Assembly (NCBI RefSeq): GCF_014197105.1
Contig: NZ_JACIEV010000009.1
Span: 124,001 to 188,000 of the forward strand
DNA length: 64,000 bases
Source of the DNA: Sphingomonas jinjuensis
GTDB taxonomy: Bacteria; Pseudomonadota; Alphaproteobacteria; Sphingomonadales; Sphingomonadaceae
Direction of reading: 5' to 3'
The notes beneath the pieces were generated by a model. The model had not been told where the DNA came from, searched no databases, and was given only the letters and a program-made list of their open reading frames with translations. This document shows, in pieces, positions 32,703 to 42,197 of this stretch. The position numbers were made by a program, and so were the translations under genes. Position 1 is the first letter of the stretch; each line of letters opens with the position of its first letter.

Positions 32703-33434
32703 GTGACCGATACCGTCTCCTTCGGCTACGAAGACGTCGCCCCCGCGGAAAAGACCGAGCGCGTCGGCGGCGTGTTCACCAGCGTCGCGCGCTCCTACGA
32801 TCTCATGAACGATGCGATGTCGGGCGGCATGCACCGGCTGTGGAAGGATCGCTTCGTGCGCCGGGTGAAGCCGCGCGAGGGCGAACAGATCCTCGACATG
32901 GCGGGCGGCACCGGCGACATCGCCTTTCGTCTTGCCGCGCATGGCGCCGCGGTGACGGTTGCCGACATCAATCCGGCGATGCTCGAGGTCGGGCTGGAAC
33001 GCGCGGCCAAGCGCGGCATCGACGGGCTCGTCTGGACCGAGGCGAATGCGGAGGTGCTTACCTTCCCCGATCGCTATTTCGATGCCTACACGATCGCCTT
33101 CGGCATTCGGAACGTTACCGACATCCCCCAGGCGTTGCGCGAGGCGCATCGCGTCCTGCGCCGCGGCGGGCGGTTCTTCTGCCTCGAATTCTCGACGACG
33201 CTATGGCCGGGGTTCAAGGAAGTCTACGACGCCTATTCGCACCGGCTGGTGCCCAAGCTGGGGCAACTGCTCGCGCAGGACGCCGACAGCTATCGCTACC
33301 TGATCGAATCGATCCGCCGCTTTCCCGACATGCCGACCTTCGAAGCCATGATCCGCGACGCCGGCTTCGTGCAGACCCGCGTCGAACCGATGCTCGGCGG
33401 CCTGGTGGCGATCCATTCGGGGTGGAAGATTTGA
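32703..33434 (+). CDS. ubiE: ubiquinone/menaquinone biosynthesis C-methyltransferase
   Basis: A 243-aa SAM-dependent methyltransferase that methylates the benzoquinol (or demethylmenaquinol) ring. Motif I is ILDMAGGTGDIAFRL near residue 60, and the UbiE signatures VFTSVARSYDLMNDAMSGGMHRLWK and AFGIRNVTDIPQALRE are intact. It ends EPMLGGLVAIHSGWKI, typical of the family. GTG 32703 follows the type B repeat, and no clear purine-rich site is visible. ubiB follows 43 bases downstream, forming a ubiquinone gene pair. Confidence 0.96.
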   Translation: MTDTVSFGYEDVAPAEKTERVGGVFTSVARSYDLMNDAMSGGMHRLWKDRFVRRVKPREGEQILDMAGGTGDIAFRLAAHGAAVTVADINPAMLEVGLERAAKRGIDGLVWTEANAEVLTFPDRYFDAYTIAFGIRNVTDIPQALREAHRVLRRGGRFFCLEFSTTLWPGFKEVYDAYSHRLVPKLGQLLAQDADSYRYLIESIRRFPDMPTFEAMIRDAGFVQTRVEPMLGGLVAIHSGWKI

Positions 33435-33477
33435 GCGAAGCGCAACCGCTCCCCTCCCGCTTCCGGAAGCGGAGCCA

Positions 33478-35025
33478 TTGACCTCACCCCTCGTCCATAG
33501 CTGGCGCCTGTTCAAATGGGGTCGCACGCTCGCCCGGCATGGGGCGCTGCGGCCGATCGAGAACGACCCCAATGCGCCCAAGCGCATCCGTCGCTTTGCC
33601 CGGCTGCTGCGGATCGGCACCGGCGCGCCGACGACGCCGCGCTTCGCCGATGCGTTCCAGGCGATCGGGCCCGCCGCGATCAAGCTCGGCCAGACGTTGG
33701 CGACCCGTCCCGACCTGGTCGGCGACGCTGCCGCGCACGACCTGCTGCGGCTGCAGGATCGCCTGCCCGCCGTGCCGTTCGCGACGATCTGCGCCGCGAT
33801 CGAGGCGAGCTATGGCCGGCCCGTCACTCAGTTCTTTGCCAGCATCGAGGAAGATCCGGTCGGCGCCGCCTCGATCGCGCAGGTCCATCGCGCCGTGACG
33901 ACCGATGGCCGCCAGGTCGCGATCAAGGTCCTGCGCCCCGGCGTCGAGGAGGACTTCACCCGCGCGATCGACACCTATCAATGGGCCGCCGCACAACTCG
34001 AGGCGATGAGCGTCGAGGCGCGCCGCCTGCGCCCGCGCCTCACGATCGAGACCTTCAAGCGCTGGACCCAGCGCGAGCTGAACTTCCAGCGCGAGGCCGC
34101 CTCCGCGTCCGAACTGGCCGAGGCGATGACCGCCGAGCCCGACTTCGCCGTCCCCGCGATCGATTGGCAGCGGTCGACGTCGAAGGTGCTGACGATCGAG
34201 TGGATCGACGGGATCAAGCTGTCGAACCGCCAGGCGCTGGTCACCGCAGGATACGACCTTCCCCACCTCGCGCGCACGCTCGTCCACGCTTTCCTGCGCC
34301 AGGCGATCGCCGACGGCTTCTTCCATGCCGACATGCACCAGGGCAATCTGTTCGCCCTGCCCGGCGCCAACGGCCGGGGGCGGATCGCCGCGATCGACTT
34401 CGGCATCATGGGTCGGATCGACCGGCGCGCGCGCGTGTGGCTGGCGGAAATCCTCTATGGCCTCATCACCGGCAATTATCGCCGCGTCGCCGAGATCCAT
34501 TTCGAGGCGGGCTATGTCCCCGCCCACCATAACGTCGCCGAATTCGCGACTGCGCTGCGGGCGGTGGGCGAGCCGATGCGCGGGTTGCCGGTAAAGGACA
34601 TGTCGATCGGCATGATGCTCGACGGGCTGTTCTCGATCACCCGTGATTTCGACATGGTCACCCAGCCGCACCTGCTGCTGCTGCAAAAGACGATGGTGAT
34701 GGTCGAGGGCGTCGCGACCAGCCTCGATCCCGAAATCAATCTGTGGGACACCGCCGCCCCCTTCGTGCGCGAGTGGATCCGCACCGAGCTGGGGCCGGAG
34801 GCCTATGTCGCCGATCGCCTGATCACCGACCTGCGCACCTTCGCCAACCTGCCCGACCTGATCCGCCGGATCGAGGCGCGCTACCCGGCCCCCGGCGGCG
34901 AGCCCCCCGCCCCGCCGCTTCGCGAGATCGAGGTGGTGCAATTGGGCGGCGGCTGGCGCTACGCCGCGACCGCGCTGACGGCGGCGGTGGTGGGTAGCGG
35001 GGCGATGTGGTTCATTCTGCGGTGA
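33478..35025 (+). CDS. ubiB: ubiquinone biosynthesis kinase-like protein UbiB
   Basis: A 515-aa ABC1/ADCK-family atypical kinase/ATPase needed for ubiquinone synthesis. The family-specific KxGQ motif is IKLGQTLATRPDLVG near residue 64; then PVGAASIAQVHRA in place of the usual P-loop, VAIKVLRPGVEEDF with the ATP-site Lys, FFHADMHQGNLFAL (catalytic) and AAIDFGIMGRID (metal). The C-terminal hydrophobic segments anchor it in the membrane. TTG 33478 has GGAG upstream. It is followed by a palindromic repeat. Confidence 0.95.
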   Translation: MTSPLVHSWRLFKWGRTLARHGALRPIENDPNAPKRIRRFARLLRIGTGAPTTPRFADAFQAIGPAAIKLGQTLATRPDLVGDAAAHDLLRLQDRLPAVPFATICAAIEASYGRPVTQFFASIEEDPVGAASIAQVHRAVTTDGRQVAIKVLRPGVEEDFTRAIDTYQWAAAQLEAMSVEARRLRPRLTIETFKRWTQRELNFQREAASASELAEAMTAEPDFAVPAIDWQRSTSKVLTIEWIDGIKLSNRQALVTAGYDLPHLARTLVHAFLRQAIADGFFHADMHQGNLFALPGANGRGRIAAIDFGIMGRIDRRARVWLAEILYGLITGNYRRVAEIHFEAGYVPAHHNVAEFATALRAVGEPMRGLPVKDMSIGMMLDGLFSITRDFDMVTQPHLLLLQKTMVMVEGVATSLDPEINLWDTAAPFVREWIRTELGPEAYVADRLITDLRTFANLPDLIRRIEARYPAPGGEPPAPPLREIEVVQLGGGWRYAATALTAAVVGSGAMWFILR

Positions 35026-35037
35026 ACTTGCCGATCA

Positions 35038-35127
35038 CCCTCACCCTTCCGGCGCTTCGCGCCTCCTTCCCTCTCCCGCTGGGAGAGGGAAGGGGCCCGC
35101 TGCCGCAGGCAGTGGGAAGGGTGAGGG
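35038..35127 (+). repeat. palindromic intergenic repeat, type D
   Basis: Outer arms CCCTCACCCTTCC (35038-35050) and GGAAGGGTGAGGG (35115-35127) pair perfectly. Inside is a second perfect hairpin, CTTCCCTCTCCC/GGGAGAGGGAAG (35066-35092). It lies between ubiB and the membrane protein gene at 35147. Confidence 0.85.
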
Positions 35128-35146
35128 CGGCGGCACGATCGTCAGC

Positions 35147-36268
35147 ATGATCCGCCGCCCCCTGGCCCCCTGGTGGCTCGCCACCCCGTCGCGCTTCGCG
35201 GGCCTGACGCGCAACCATGCGCGCATCGCGCTGGCGCTCCTCGGCATGCTGCTCGCCGCGACGCTGATGGCCTATGCCACCCCCGGCCCGCCGCCGGTCA
35301 GCCACGATCCCGCCAACCGCGGCAACGATCAGGCGGATGTCGTCCTCTACGAGACGATCGTCGACAACCTCCGCCATGGCGGCGCCTATTATCTCGTCAC
35401 CGCCGATGCGCTGCGGGCGGGAAATTATCCGCTTCGGCCCTTCGTCACCTTCCGCCTGCCGACGCTGGCGATGGTCCAGGCGGCGATCCCGCCGCGCGCG
35501 GTGGCGCTGATGCTGTATCTGCTCGTCGCCGCGGTCGCGCTGGCGTGGTGGCAGCGGCTCTCCCCCGCCTTCACCCGCGGGCCGCCGCGGCTCGTTGCGA
35601 TGGCCCTGCTCGCCGGCGGCATGATGGCGTTCGTCCAGAGCGACCTTGCGCCCTTCCACGAGATTTGGGCGGGGCTGCTCATTGCCCTGTCGCTCGCGGT
35701 CCATCGCCCGGGCAGTTGGGTGAGCGCCGTCGCCTTCGGCCTGGCCGCCGCGCTGATCCGCGAGACCGCGGGGCTCTATCTGGCACTGATGTTCGCGCTT
35801 GCCTGGCTGTCCGGCGACCGGCGCGAGGCGATCGGCTGGGGCGTCGCCGTCGCCGTCCTCGCCGCTGCGCTCGCGCTTCATGCCCATGCGGTAGGACAGG
35901 TCGTCCGCCCGCTCGATCCGTCGTCACCCGGCTGGTCGGGACTGCTCGGCTTCGGTTTCTTCGTGCGGACGATGACGATCTCGACCGCGCTCGGGATCGC
36001 CCCGCTGTGGCTCGCCGCGCCGCTGGTGGGGCTGACGCTCTTCGGCTGGGCGGCGTGGCGTAGCGAGCTGGCGCTGCGCGTCCTCGTCACGCTCAGTGCC
36101 TATGCCGCGGTGCTGGCGGTCTTCGGCCGCACCGACACCTTCTACTGGGGGCTGCTCGTCGCCCCGACGCTGCTGGTCGGGCTGGCGTTTGCGCCCGACG
36201 GTCTTCGCGATCTCGTCACGGCGGCGATGGACAGGCGACGGATCACGGTGACAAGGGTGGTGCGATGA
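35147..36268 (+). CDS. polytopic membrane protein of unknown function
   Basis: A 373-aa integral membrane protein with about eight hydrophobic segments, beginning IALALLGMLLAATLMAYA. A conserved-looking extracytoplasmic stretch (NRGNDQADVVLYETIVDNLRHGGAYYLVTADALR) follows the first segment, as in GT-C-like or mannosyltransferase-related proteins with a first acidic loop. That assignment is only a possibility; no clear catalytic motif is visible. Its stop overlaps the coaBC start (ATGA), so it is expressed with coaBC and dut. Confidence 0.8.
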   Translation: MIRRPLAPWWLATPSRFAGLTRNHARIALALLGMLLAATLMAYATPGPPPVSHDPANRGNDQADVVLYETIVDNLRHGGAYYLVTADALRAGNYPLRPFVTFRLPTLAMVQAAIPPRAVALMLYLLVAAVALAWWQRLSPAFTRGPPRLVAMALLAGGMMAFVQSDLAPFHEIWAGLLIALSLAVHRPGSWVSAVAFGLAAALIRETAGLYLALMFALAWLSGDRREAIGWGVAVAVLAAALALHAHAVGQVVRPLDPSSPGWSGLLGFGFFVRTMTISTALGIAPLWLAAPLVGLTLFGWAAWRSELALRVLVTLSAYAAVLAVFGRTDTFYWGLLVAPTLLVGLAFAPDGLRDLVTAAMDRRRITVTRVVR

Positions 36269-37449
36269 AGCGCATCCTACTGATCGTCGGCGGCGGCATC
36301 GCCGCGTACAAGGCGTGCGAGCTGATCCGCCTGCTGCGCAAGCGCGGCCACACCGTCCGCTGCGTGCTGACCGAGGGCGGCAGCCACTTCGTCACCGCGA
36401 TGACGCTGGCGGCGCTCAGCGAGAATCAGGTCCACACGACGCTGTGGGACCTGAAGGACGAGGCCGAGATGGGCCACATCCAGCTCAGTCGAGGGGCGGA
36501 CCTCGTCGTCGTCGCCCCCGCCACTGCCGACCTGCTCGCCCGCATGGCGAACGGCCATGCCGACGATCTCGCGACGACGCTGCTGCTCGCCACCGACAAG
36601 CCCGTCCTCGCCGCGCCGGCGATGAACATGCGCATGTGGCTCCACCCCGCCACCCAGCGCAACGTGGCGCGGCTGCGCGCCGATGGCGTCACGGTCATGG
36701 CCCCGGACGAGGGCGCGATGGCCTGCGGCGAATATGGCCCCGGCCGCCTGCCCGAACCCGAGGCGATCGTGGCGGCGATAGAGGCGGCGCTGGCCCCTGC
36801 CGCCCGGACGCTCTCCGGCCGCCACATCCTCGTCACCGCCGGTCCGACGCATGAGCCGATCGACCCCGTCCGCTACATCGCCAATCGCTCGTCGGGGCGG
36901 CAGGGCTTCGCGATCGCCGCCGCGCTCGCCGATCTCGGCGCGCGCGTCAGCCTGATCGCCGGTCCTGTCGCGCTTCCCACCCCGGCGGGCGTCACCCGCA
37001 TCGACGTCGAGAGCGCGCTCGACATGGCCGCCGCGGTCGACGCCGCGCTACCGGCCGATGCCGCGGTGATGGTCGCCGCCGTCGCCGACTGGCGGGTCGA
37101 GGCCGCGCCGCAGAAGGTGAAGAAGGGCGACGCCCCGCCGGCGCTCCACCTCGTCGAAAACCCCGACATCCTCGCCACCCTCGCACGCGCCCCGAACCGC
37201 CCGCCCCTCGTCGTCGGCTTCGCGGCTGAAACCGAACGCGTCGTCGATCACGCCGCCGCCAAGCGCCTGCGCAAGGGCGCCGACTGGATCGTCGCCAACG
37301 ACGTCAGCCAGGACGTCTTCGGCAGCGACGGCAACGCCGTCCATCTCGTCACCGCGCAAGGCGCCGAGAGCTGGCCGCGGCTTCCGAAGGACGAGGTCGC
37401 ACGCCGACTGGCGCAGCGCATCGCCGATGCGCTACAAGCGGCGCGATGA
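36265..37449 (+). CDS. coaBC: bifunctional phosphopantothenoylcysteine decarboxylase/synthetase
   Basis: A 394-aa fused enzyme for two steps of coenzyme A synthesis. The N-terminal CoaC flavoprotein domain holds [33 protein letters not shown] context ([10 protein letters not shown]), [15 protein letters not shown] with PxMNxxMW, and [14 protein letters not shown]. The C-terminal CoaB domain begins [24 protein letters not shown] and has AAVADWRVE and the Lys-rich KVKKGD loop. It overlaps the upstream membrane protein gene and the downstream dut by four bases each. Confidence 0.96.
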   Translation: MKRILLIVGGGIAAYKACELIRLLRKRGHTVRCVLTEGGSHFVTAMTLAALSENQVHTTLWDLKDEAEMGHIQLSRGADLVVVAPATADLLARMANGHADDLATTLLLATDKPVLAAPAMNMRMWLHPATQRNVARLRADGVTVMAPDEGAMACGEYGPGRLPEPEAIVAAIEAALAPAARTLSGRHILVTAGPTHEPIDPVRYIANRSSGRQGFAIAAALADLGARVSLIAGPVALPTPAGVTRIDVESALDMAAAVDAALPADAAVMVAAVADWRVEAAPQKVKKGDAPPALHLVENPDILATLARAPNRPPLVVGFAAETERVVDHAAAKRLRKGADWIVANDVSQDVFGSDGNAVHLVTAQGAESWPRLPKDEVARRLAQRIADALQAAR

Positions 37450-37892
37450 CCGCAGAGATAACGATCGCGATCAAGCGCTTGCCGAATGGTGAGGGCTTGC
37501 CTCTCCCCGCCTATGCCACCGCCGGCGCCGCGGGGATGGATATCGTCGCCGCCGAGGCGCTGACGCTCGAACCCGGCGCTCGCCACGCCGTCGCCACCGG
37601 CTTCGCCATCGCGATTCCCGAGGGTTACGAGGTCCAGGTTCGTCCACGCTCGGGGCTGGCGCTCAAGAACGGCATCACCTGCCTCAACACCCCCGGCACG
37701 ATCGATTCGGACTATCGCGGCGAAGTGAAGGTGATCCTCGCCAACCTGTCGGTCGAGGGCTTCGCGATCGAGCGCGGGATGCGCATCGCCCAGCTCGTCC
37801 CCGCCCCGGTTCAGCGGGCCCGGCTCGACGAGGTCGACGCCCTCGACGACACCGATCGGGGGGCCGGCGGCTTCGGCTCGACCGGTCGGTGA
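37446..37892 (+). CDS. dut: dUTP diphosphatase
   Basis: A 148-aa trimeric dUTPase that hydrolyses dUTP to dUMP and pyrophosphate. All five motifs are visible: [47 protein letters not shown] and the flexible C-terminal [10 protein letters not shown]. Length is normal. It overlaps coaBC upstream (ATGA) and the small exported-protein gene downstream (GTGA), a coaBC-dut order common in alphaproteobacteria. Confidence 0.97.
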   Translation: MTAEITIAIKRLPNGEGLPLPAYATAGAAGMDIVAAEALTLEPGARHAVATGFAIAIPEGYEVQVRPRSGLALKNGITCLNTPGTIDSDYRGEVKVILANLSVEGFAIERGMRIAQLVPAPVQRARLDEVDALDDTDRGAGGFGSTGR

Positions 37893-38287
37893 TCGCGGCG
37901 CTGCTCCTGCTCGCGGGACAGGCGACGGCGGCGCCACCGCTGCCGACCCCGCCGCTCGACTGGAGCGCGGTGCCGCCGCTGCGCTACCGGAACCCGCCGC
38001 CCGAGAATTTCGACTATTCCGCCTATGTCCGCGACGAGGTCCGTGCCGGCCGCTGCCATCGCGCCGTCGCAGTCGGCGGGCGCTGGACGCTGGTGGTCGA
38101 CGTGATCGTCCTCGCCGCGCGCGACGGCTCGCCGCGCCGGATCATCCCGCGCGCGATCGACTGCCCGTCCGTTGAACAATATGCCGCCGGCCTCGTCTCG
38201 CGCCTGGCGCGCCGCAACGTCGACACCGGCGGCGCCGCGACCGACGGCTGGTACAAGACCAGCGTCCGCTTCTCCTGGCCGGCGTGA
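37889..38287 (+). CDS. small exported protein of unknown function
   Basis: A 132-aa protein with a short signal peptide ([14 protein letters not shown]) and a mature domain of about 115 residues. It has a conserved-looking core: [54 protein letters not shown] and a [12 protein letters not shown] end. Two Cys residues could form a disulfide. The layout faintly resembles TonB C-terminal-like domains, which I cannot confirm. It is coupled to dut (GTGA) and to moeB (GTGA), so the three are made together. Confidence 0.75.
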   Translation: MIAALLLLAGQATAAPPLPTPPLDWSAVPPLRYRNPPPENFDYSAYVRDEVRAGRCHRAVAVGGRWTLVVDVIVLAARDGSPRRIIPRAIDCPSVEQYAAGLVSRLARRNVDTGGAATDGWYKTSVRFSWPA

Positions 38288-39048
38288 CCCTCTCCGACGA
38301 CGAGCTGTCACGCTACGCGCGCCACATCGTGCTGCGCGAATTCGGCGGCGACGGGCAGAAGCGGCTGAAGGGCGGCCATGCGGTGGTGATCGGCGCCGGC
38401 GGCATCGGCTCGCCCGTCGTCCAGTATCTGGCGGCGTCGGGAATCGGGCGGCTGACGATCGTCGACGACGACCGCATCGACACCTCCAACCTGCAACGCC
38501 AGACGATCTACACGACGCAGGACGTCGGCCTGCCCAAGGCGCAGACCGCCGCCACCGCCGCGCGCCGCATCAACCCGCATGTCGCGGTGACCCCGATCGT
38601 CGCGCGCGTCAGCGCCGACCAGGTCGCTGCCTTGATCGACGGCGCTCATGTCGTCGTCGACGGCTGCGACAATTTCGCGACCCGCCTCGTTGTCGCCGAT
38701 GCCGCGCTTGCCGCGCATATCCCGCTCGTCTCCGCCGCGATCGGCCAGTTCGAGGGGCAGCTCGGCGTCTTCCGCGGCTGGGAAGCCGACAAGCCCTGCT
38801 ATCGCTGCTTCGTCGGCGCCGACCCCGATCGTGCCGGCGTCAGCTGCGCCGAGGACGGCGTGCTCGGCCCCGTCACCGGCATCCTCGGCAGCCTCGCCGC
38901 GCTGGAGGCGATCCGCTGCATCGCGCCGTTCGGCGACGATGCCGCGGGCAAGCTGCTGCTCGCCGATCTGCTCGCCTTGCGCTTTCGCACCCTGCGCCTG
39001 CCGAAGGACCCGGGGTGCCCGGCGTGTGGCTTGATCCCTCGCATCTAG
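38284..39048 (+). CDS. moeB: ThiF/MoeB-type sulfur-carrier adenylyltransferase
   Basis: A 254-aa E1-like enzyme that adenylates the C-terminal Gly of MoaD or ThiS in molybdopterin or thiamine synthesis. It starts LSRYARHIVLREFGG; the nucleotide site is VVIGAGGIGSPVVQYLAASG near residue 37, followed by VDDDRIDTSNLQRQ with the catalytic Asp/Arg region. A zinc-binding pair YRCF and CPACG are present. No rhodanese domain is attached. GTG 38284 overlaps the upstream stop. Its partner carrier protein is not in the window. It is convergent with the epimerase gene. Confidence 0.92.
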   Translation: MTLSDDELSRYARHIVLREFGGDGQKRLKGGHAVVIGAGGIGSPVVQYLAASGIGRLTIVDDDRIDTSNLQRQTIYTTQDVGLPKAQTAATAARRINPHVAVTPIVARVSADQVAALIDGAHVVVDGCDNFATRLVVADAALAAHIPLVSAAIGQFEGQLGVFRGWEADKPCYRCFVGADPDRAGVSCAEDGVLGPVTGILGSLAALEAIRCIAPFGDDAAGKLLLADLLALRFRTLRLPKDPGCPACGLIPRI

Positions 39049-39058
39049 CCTGTGTTGG

Positions 39059-40048
39059 CTAGGCGTATTGCTCCCGGAACCACGCGACGAACCTGGGCAC
39101 GCCCTCCTCGATTCCCTTGACCGGCGCATAGCCGAGGTCGCGCGTCGTCGCCGCGATGTCGGCATAGGTCTCGACGACGTCGCCCGCCTGCATCGGCTGA
39201 TGATCCCGCACCGCGGGTCGCCCGCACGCCGCCTCGACGACATCGATCAACCGCCCCAGTTCCTCCGATCGTGAATTACCGAGATTGTACACCGCATGCG
39301 GCGCACGGCTTCCCCCCGGCTTGATCGCGCCATCGTCCACCGGCGGCCGGTCGAGTGACGCCAGCACGCCGGCGACGATGTCGTCGATATAGGTGAAGTC
39401 CCGCCGCATCCGCCCCTGGTTGAACACCCGGATCGGCCGGCCTGCCAGGATCGCGTCGGTGAACAGCCACACCGCCATGTCGGGCCGCCCCCACGGCCCA
39501 TAGACGGTGAAGAAGCGCAGCCCCGTCATCGGCAGGCGATAGAGATGCGCGTAGCTCTCGCTCATCAACTCGTCCGCCTTCTTCGTCGCGGCATAGAGCG
39601 AGACGGGATGATCGACGCGATCGTCGACGCTGAACGGCAGCCGGTCGTTGCCGCCATAGACCGACGACGACGAGGCATAGACCAGCGACCGCGTCGCCAG
39701 CGCCCGTGCCAATTCCAGGATCGACAGATGCCCGACCAGATTGGCGCGCGCATAGGCGAAAGGATTGTCGATCGAATGGCGCACCCCCGCCTGCGCGGCG
39801 AGGTGGACGATCCGGTCGATCCCCTCGCCCCCCAGCCGCGACGCCAGCGCCTGATGATCGGCAATATCCGCCTCGACGAAGCGGATGTCCGGCCCCAGCG
39901 CCGCCAGCCTTGCCCGCTTCAGCGCGGGGTCGTAATAGTCGTTGAGGTCGTCGACCCCGATCACCCGCTCGCCCCGCGCCAGCAGCGCGCGGGCGACGTG
40001 AAAGCCGATGAACCCCGCAACGCCGGTGACGAGGACGCCGCCGCTCAC
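39059..40048 (-). CDS. NAD-dependent UDP-glucuronate 4-epimerase-like protein
   Basis: A 329-aa extended SDR epimerase. The Rossmann motif is VTGVAGFIGFHVARAL, the family-specific DDLNDYYDPALKRARL is near residue 35, SSSSVYG supplies the Ser/Thr, and YAATKKADELM the catalytic YxxxK. RFFTVYGPWGRPDMA is typical of UDP-GlcA 4-epimerases that supply UDP-GalA for polysaccharides. It overlaps the galU stop (GTGA), forming a two-gene sugar-nucleotide operon at the left end of the exopolysaccharide locus. Specificity for GlcA rather than another UDP-sugar is inferred. Confidence 0.9.
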   Translation of the reverse strand: MSGGVLVTGVAGFIGFHVARALLARGERVIGVDDLNDYYDPALKRARLAALGPDIRFVEADIADHQALASRLGGEGIDRIVHLAAQAGVRHSIDNPFAYARANLVGHLSILELARALATRSLVYASSSSVYGGNDRLPFSVDDRVDHPVSLYAATKKADELMSESYAHLYRLPMTGLRFFTVYGPWGRPDMAVWLFTDAILAGRPIRVFNQGRMRRDFTYIDDIVAGVLASLDRPPVDDGAIKPGGSRAPHAVYNLGNSRSEELGRLIDVVEAACGRPAVRDHQPMQAGDVVETYADIAATTRDLGYAPVKGIEEGVPRFVAWFREQYA

Positions 40049-40914
40049 CCGATCAGCGTCTCGGCGAAGGCGCGGACCGACGGCCCGATGTCGTCGCGGG
40101 CCAGCGCCAGCGCCAGGTTGGCCTGTATATACCCGGCCTTGTCGCCGCAGTCGTAACGCTGGCCGTCGAAGGTGAAGCCGTGGAACGGCTGCTGGCCGAT
40201 CAGCTGCGCCATCGCGTCGGTCAGCTGGATCTCGCCGCCTGCGCCCTTCTCCTGGCTCTCGAGGATGCGCATCACCTCGGGCTGGAGGATATAGCGGCCG
40301 GGAATCATCAGGTTCGACGGCGCGGTGCCCTGCTTGGGCTTTTCGACGAGCGCGGTCACTTCGGTCAGGCGGCCGTCGATCTTGCCGGGCGAGATGATGC
40401 CGTACTTGTCGGTCTCGCTGTCGGGCACCTCGAGCGCGCCGATGACGTTGCCGCCGACCGCGTTATAGGCCTCGACCATCTGCTTCAGGAAGCCGGGCTT
40501 GCCCGCCATCAGCTCGTCGGGCAGCAGCACCGCGAACGGCTCGTCGCCGACGATCTCGCGCGCACACCACACCGCATGGCCTAGACCCAGCGGCTCTTGC
40601 TGGCGAACATAGACCGGGCTGCCCGGCTTCTGGCGGATGCCGTCGAGGATCGCGAGCGACTTGCCGCGCACGCGCATCGTGTCCTCGAGCTCGTAGGAAA
40701 TGTCGAAATGGTCCTCGAGCGCGGTCTTGTTGCGCCCGGTGACGAAGATGATCTGGTCGACGCCCGCCTCCAGCGCCTCTTCGACTGCATATTGGATCAG
40801 CGGCTTGTCGACGACGGTCAGCATTTCCTTCGGCATCGCCTTGGTCGCTGGCAGGAACCGCGTTCCCAGCCCCGCCACGGGAAATACCGCTTTGCGCACC
40901 GGCTTGATCGTCAT
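40045..40914 (-). CDS. galU: UTP--glucose-1-phosphate uridylyltransferase
   Basis: A 289-aa enzyme that makes UDP-glucose. The nucleotide loop is FPVAGLGTRFLPATKAMPKEM near residue 11, followed by VVDKPLIQYAVEEALEAG, FAVLLPDEL and GALEVPDSETDKYGII, all diagnostic of GalU. The frame is open to 40983, but ATG 40914 with GAGGA about six bases upstream fits the family N-terminus. UDP-glucose feeds the epimerase pathway (through UDP-GlcA) and the glycosyltransferases of this locus. It is divergent from wecB. Confidence 0.96.
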   Translation of the reverse strand: MTIKPVRKAVFPVAGLGTRFLPATKAMPKEMLTVVDKPLIQYAVEEALEAGVDQIIFVTGRNKTALEDHFDISYELEDTMRVRGKSLAILDGIRQKPGSPVYVRQQEPLGLGHAVWCAREIVGDEPFAVLLPDELMAGKPGFLKQMVEAYNAVGGNVIGALEVPDSETDKYGIISPGKIDGRLTEVTALVEKPKQGTAPSNLMIPGRYILQPEVMRILESQEKGAGGEIQLTDAMAQLIGQQPFHGFTFDGQRYDCGDKAGYIQANLALALARDDIGPSVRAFAETLIG

Positions 40915-41021
40915 GAAGATTCCTCGTCTGGTCTCGCGCGCCGCTCTAGCGCCCCCTAGCGCCATCGCAACCGACCGCACCAATTAGTGGCGTTTTTAGA
41001 CCATATGATTAACCTGGGTCT

Positions 41022-42191
41022 ATGCCGCGCCTCCTCGTCATCATCGGCACCCGACCCGAAGCGATCAAGCTATTCCCGGTCGTCGCCGCGCTGCGGGCCC
41101 TGCCGGGGATGACGGTGCGGCTGTGCGCGACGGGCCAGCATCGCGAGATGGTCGACGCCGTCCTCGAAGTCGCCGGCCTGGCCCCCGACATCCAGCTGGC
41201 CGTCATGCAACCGGGCCAGTCGCTCGACCAACTCGTCGCCCGTCTCCTCATCTCTATCGGCGACGTGCTTGGTTCCGAGCAGCCCGATCGGGTCATCGTT
41301 CAAGGCGATACCGCGACCGCCATGGCCGGCGCGCTCGCCGCCTATCACCGCCGCATTCCCGTCGCGCATGTCGAGGCGGGGCTGCGATCGGGCGACATCC
41401 AACAGCCATGGCCGGAGGAAGCGAATCGGCGTGTCATCAGTACGATGGCCGACCTCCACTTCGCGCCGACCGCGCTGGCGGCATTGGCCCTGGCGGCGGA
41501 AAACGTCACGGCCGGCGTCCATGTCACCGGCAACAGCGTGATCGACGCGCTATACTGGACGCAACGGCGTATCGGGGCGGTGCCTGCGCTCACCGCGACG
41601 ATCGACGCCCGATTGGCGCCTCTCGCGGGACGGCGCCTCATCCTCGTCACGGCGCACCGCCGCGAGAATATCGGCGAGGCGATGGGCGCGATCGCCCGCA
41701 CTCTCCGCCGCCTCGCCATCCGCCGCGACGTGGCGATCGTCCTGCCGGTCCATCCCAATCCCGCGGTGGTCGATGCGATGGAACGGCTGCTGCCGTCGAG
41801 CGACACCATCCTGCGGCTACCCCCGCTCGCCTATCCCGAACTCGTCCATGTCTTGGCCCGAAGCACGATCGTGCTGACCGATTCGGGCGGCCTTCAGGAG
41901 GAAGCACCCGCACTCGGCAAGCCCGTCCTCGTCATGCGCGAAACCACCGAACGGCCAGAGGGAATCGCCGCCGGCACCGCCCGGCTGGTCGGGACCGAGG
42001 AGGACGTCATCGTCGCCGAGGCCTGCCGCCTGCTCGACGACCCGCTCGCCTATGCGGCGATGGCGCGGGCACACAATCCATTCGGCGATGGCCTTGCCAG
42101 TGCCCGGATCGCCGCGATCCTGGCGGCGGCACATGGGCTGGACACCGGCCCTGCCGTCATCGCCGCTTCCCCGATCGACCCAGAAGGATGA
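41022..42191 (+). CDS. wecB: UDP-N-acetylglucosamine 2-epimerase (non-hydrolysing)
   Basis: A 389-aa GT-B-fold epimerase giving UDP-ManNAc. It begins IIGTRPEAIKLFPVVAAL and has VQGDTATAMAGALAAY, HVEAGLRSGDIQQPWPEEANR (active-site Glu/His region), VTAHRRENIG and LTDSGGLQEEAPALGKPVLVMRETTERPEG. A TATGAT box at 41004-41009 would give a very short leader before ATG 41022, but no good -35 is visible. It suggests that ManNAc or a derivative is part of the polymer. The dehydrogenase WecC is not in the window. Confidence 0.94.
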   Translation: MPRLLVIIGTRPEAIKLFPVVAALRALPGMTVRLCATGQHREMVDAVLEVAGLAPDIQLAVMQPGQSLDQLVARLLISIGDVLGSEQPDRVIVQGDTATAMAGALAAYHRRIPVAHVEAGLRSGDIQQPWPEEANRRVISTMADLHFAPTALAALALAAENVTAGVHVTGNSVIDALYWTQRRIGAVPALTATIDARLAPLAGRRLILVTAHRRENIGEAMGAIARTLRRLAIRRDVAIVLPVHPNPAVVDAMERLLPSSDTILRLPPLAYPELVHVLARSTIVLTDSGGLQEEAPALGKPVLVMRETTERPEGIAAGTARLVGTEEDVIVAEACRLLDDPLAYAAMARAHNPFGDGLASARIAAILAAAHGLDTGPAVIAASPIDPEG

Positions 42192-42197
42192 CGCCGG

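Noticed and set aside
20118..37485. A 17-base identity (CGATCAAGCGCTTGCCG) between the region after the orphan yihA end and the start of dut
   Set aside because: It is centred on the palindrome AAGCGCTT with common codons around it. With no flanking similarity it is most likely chance.
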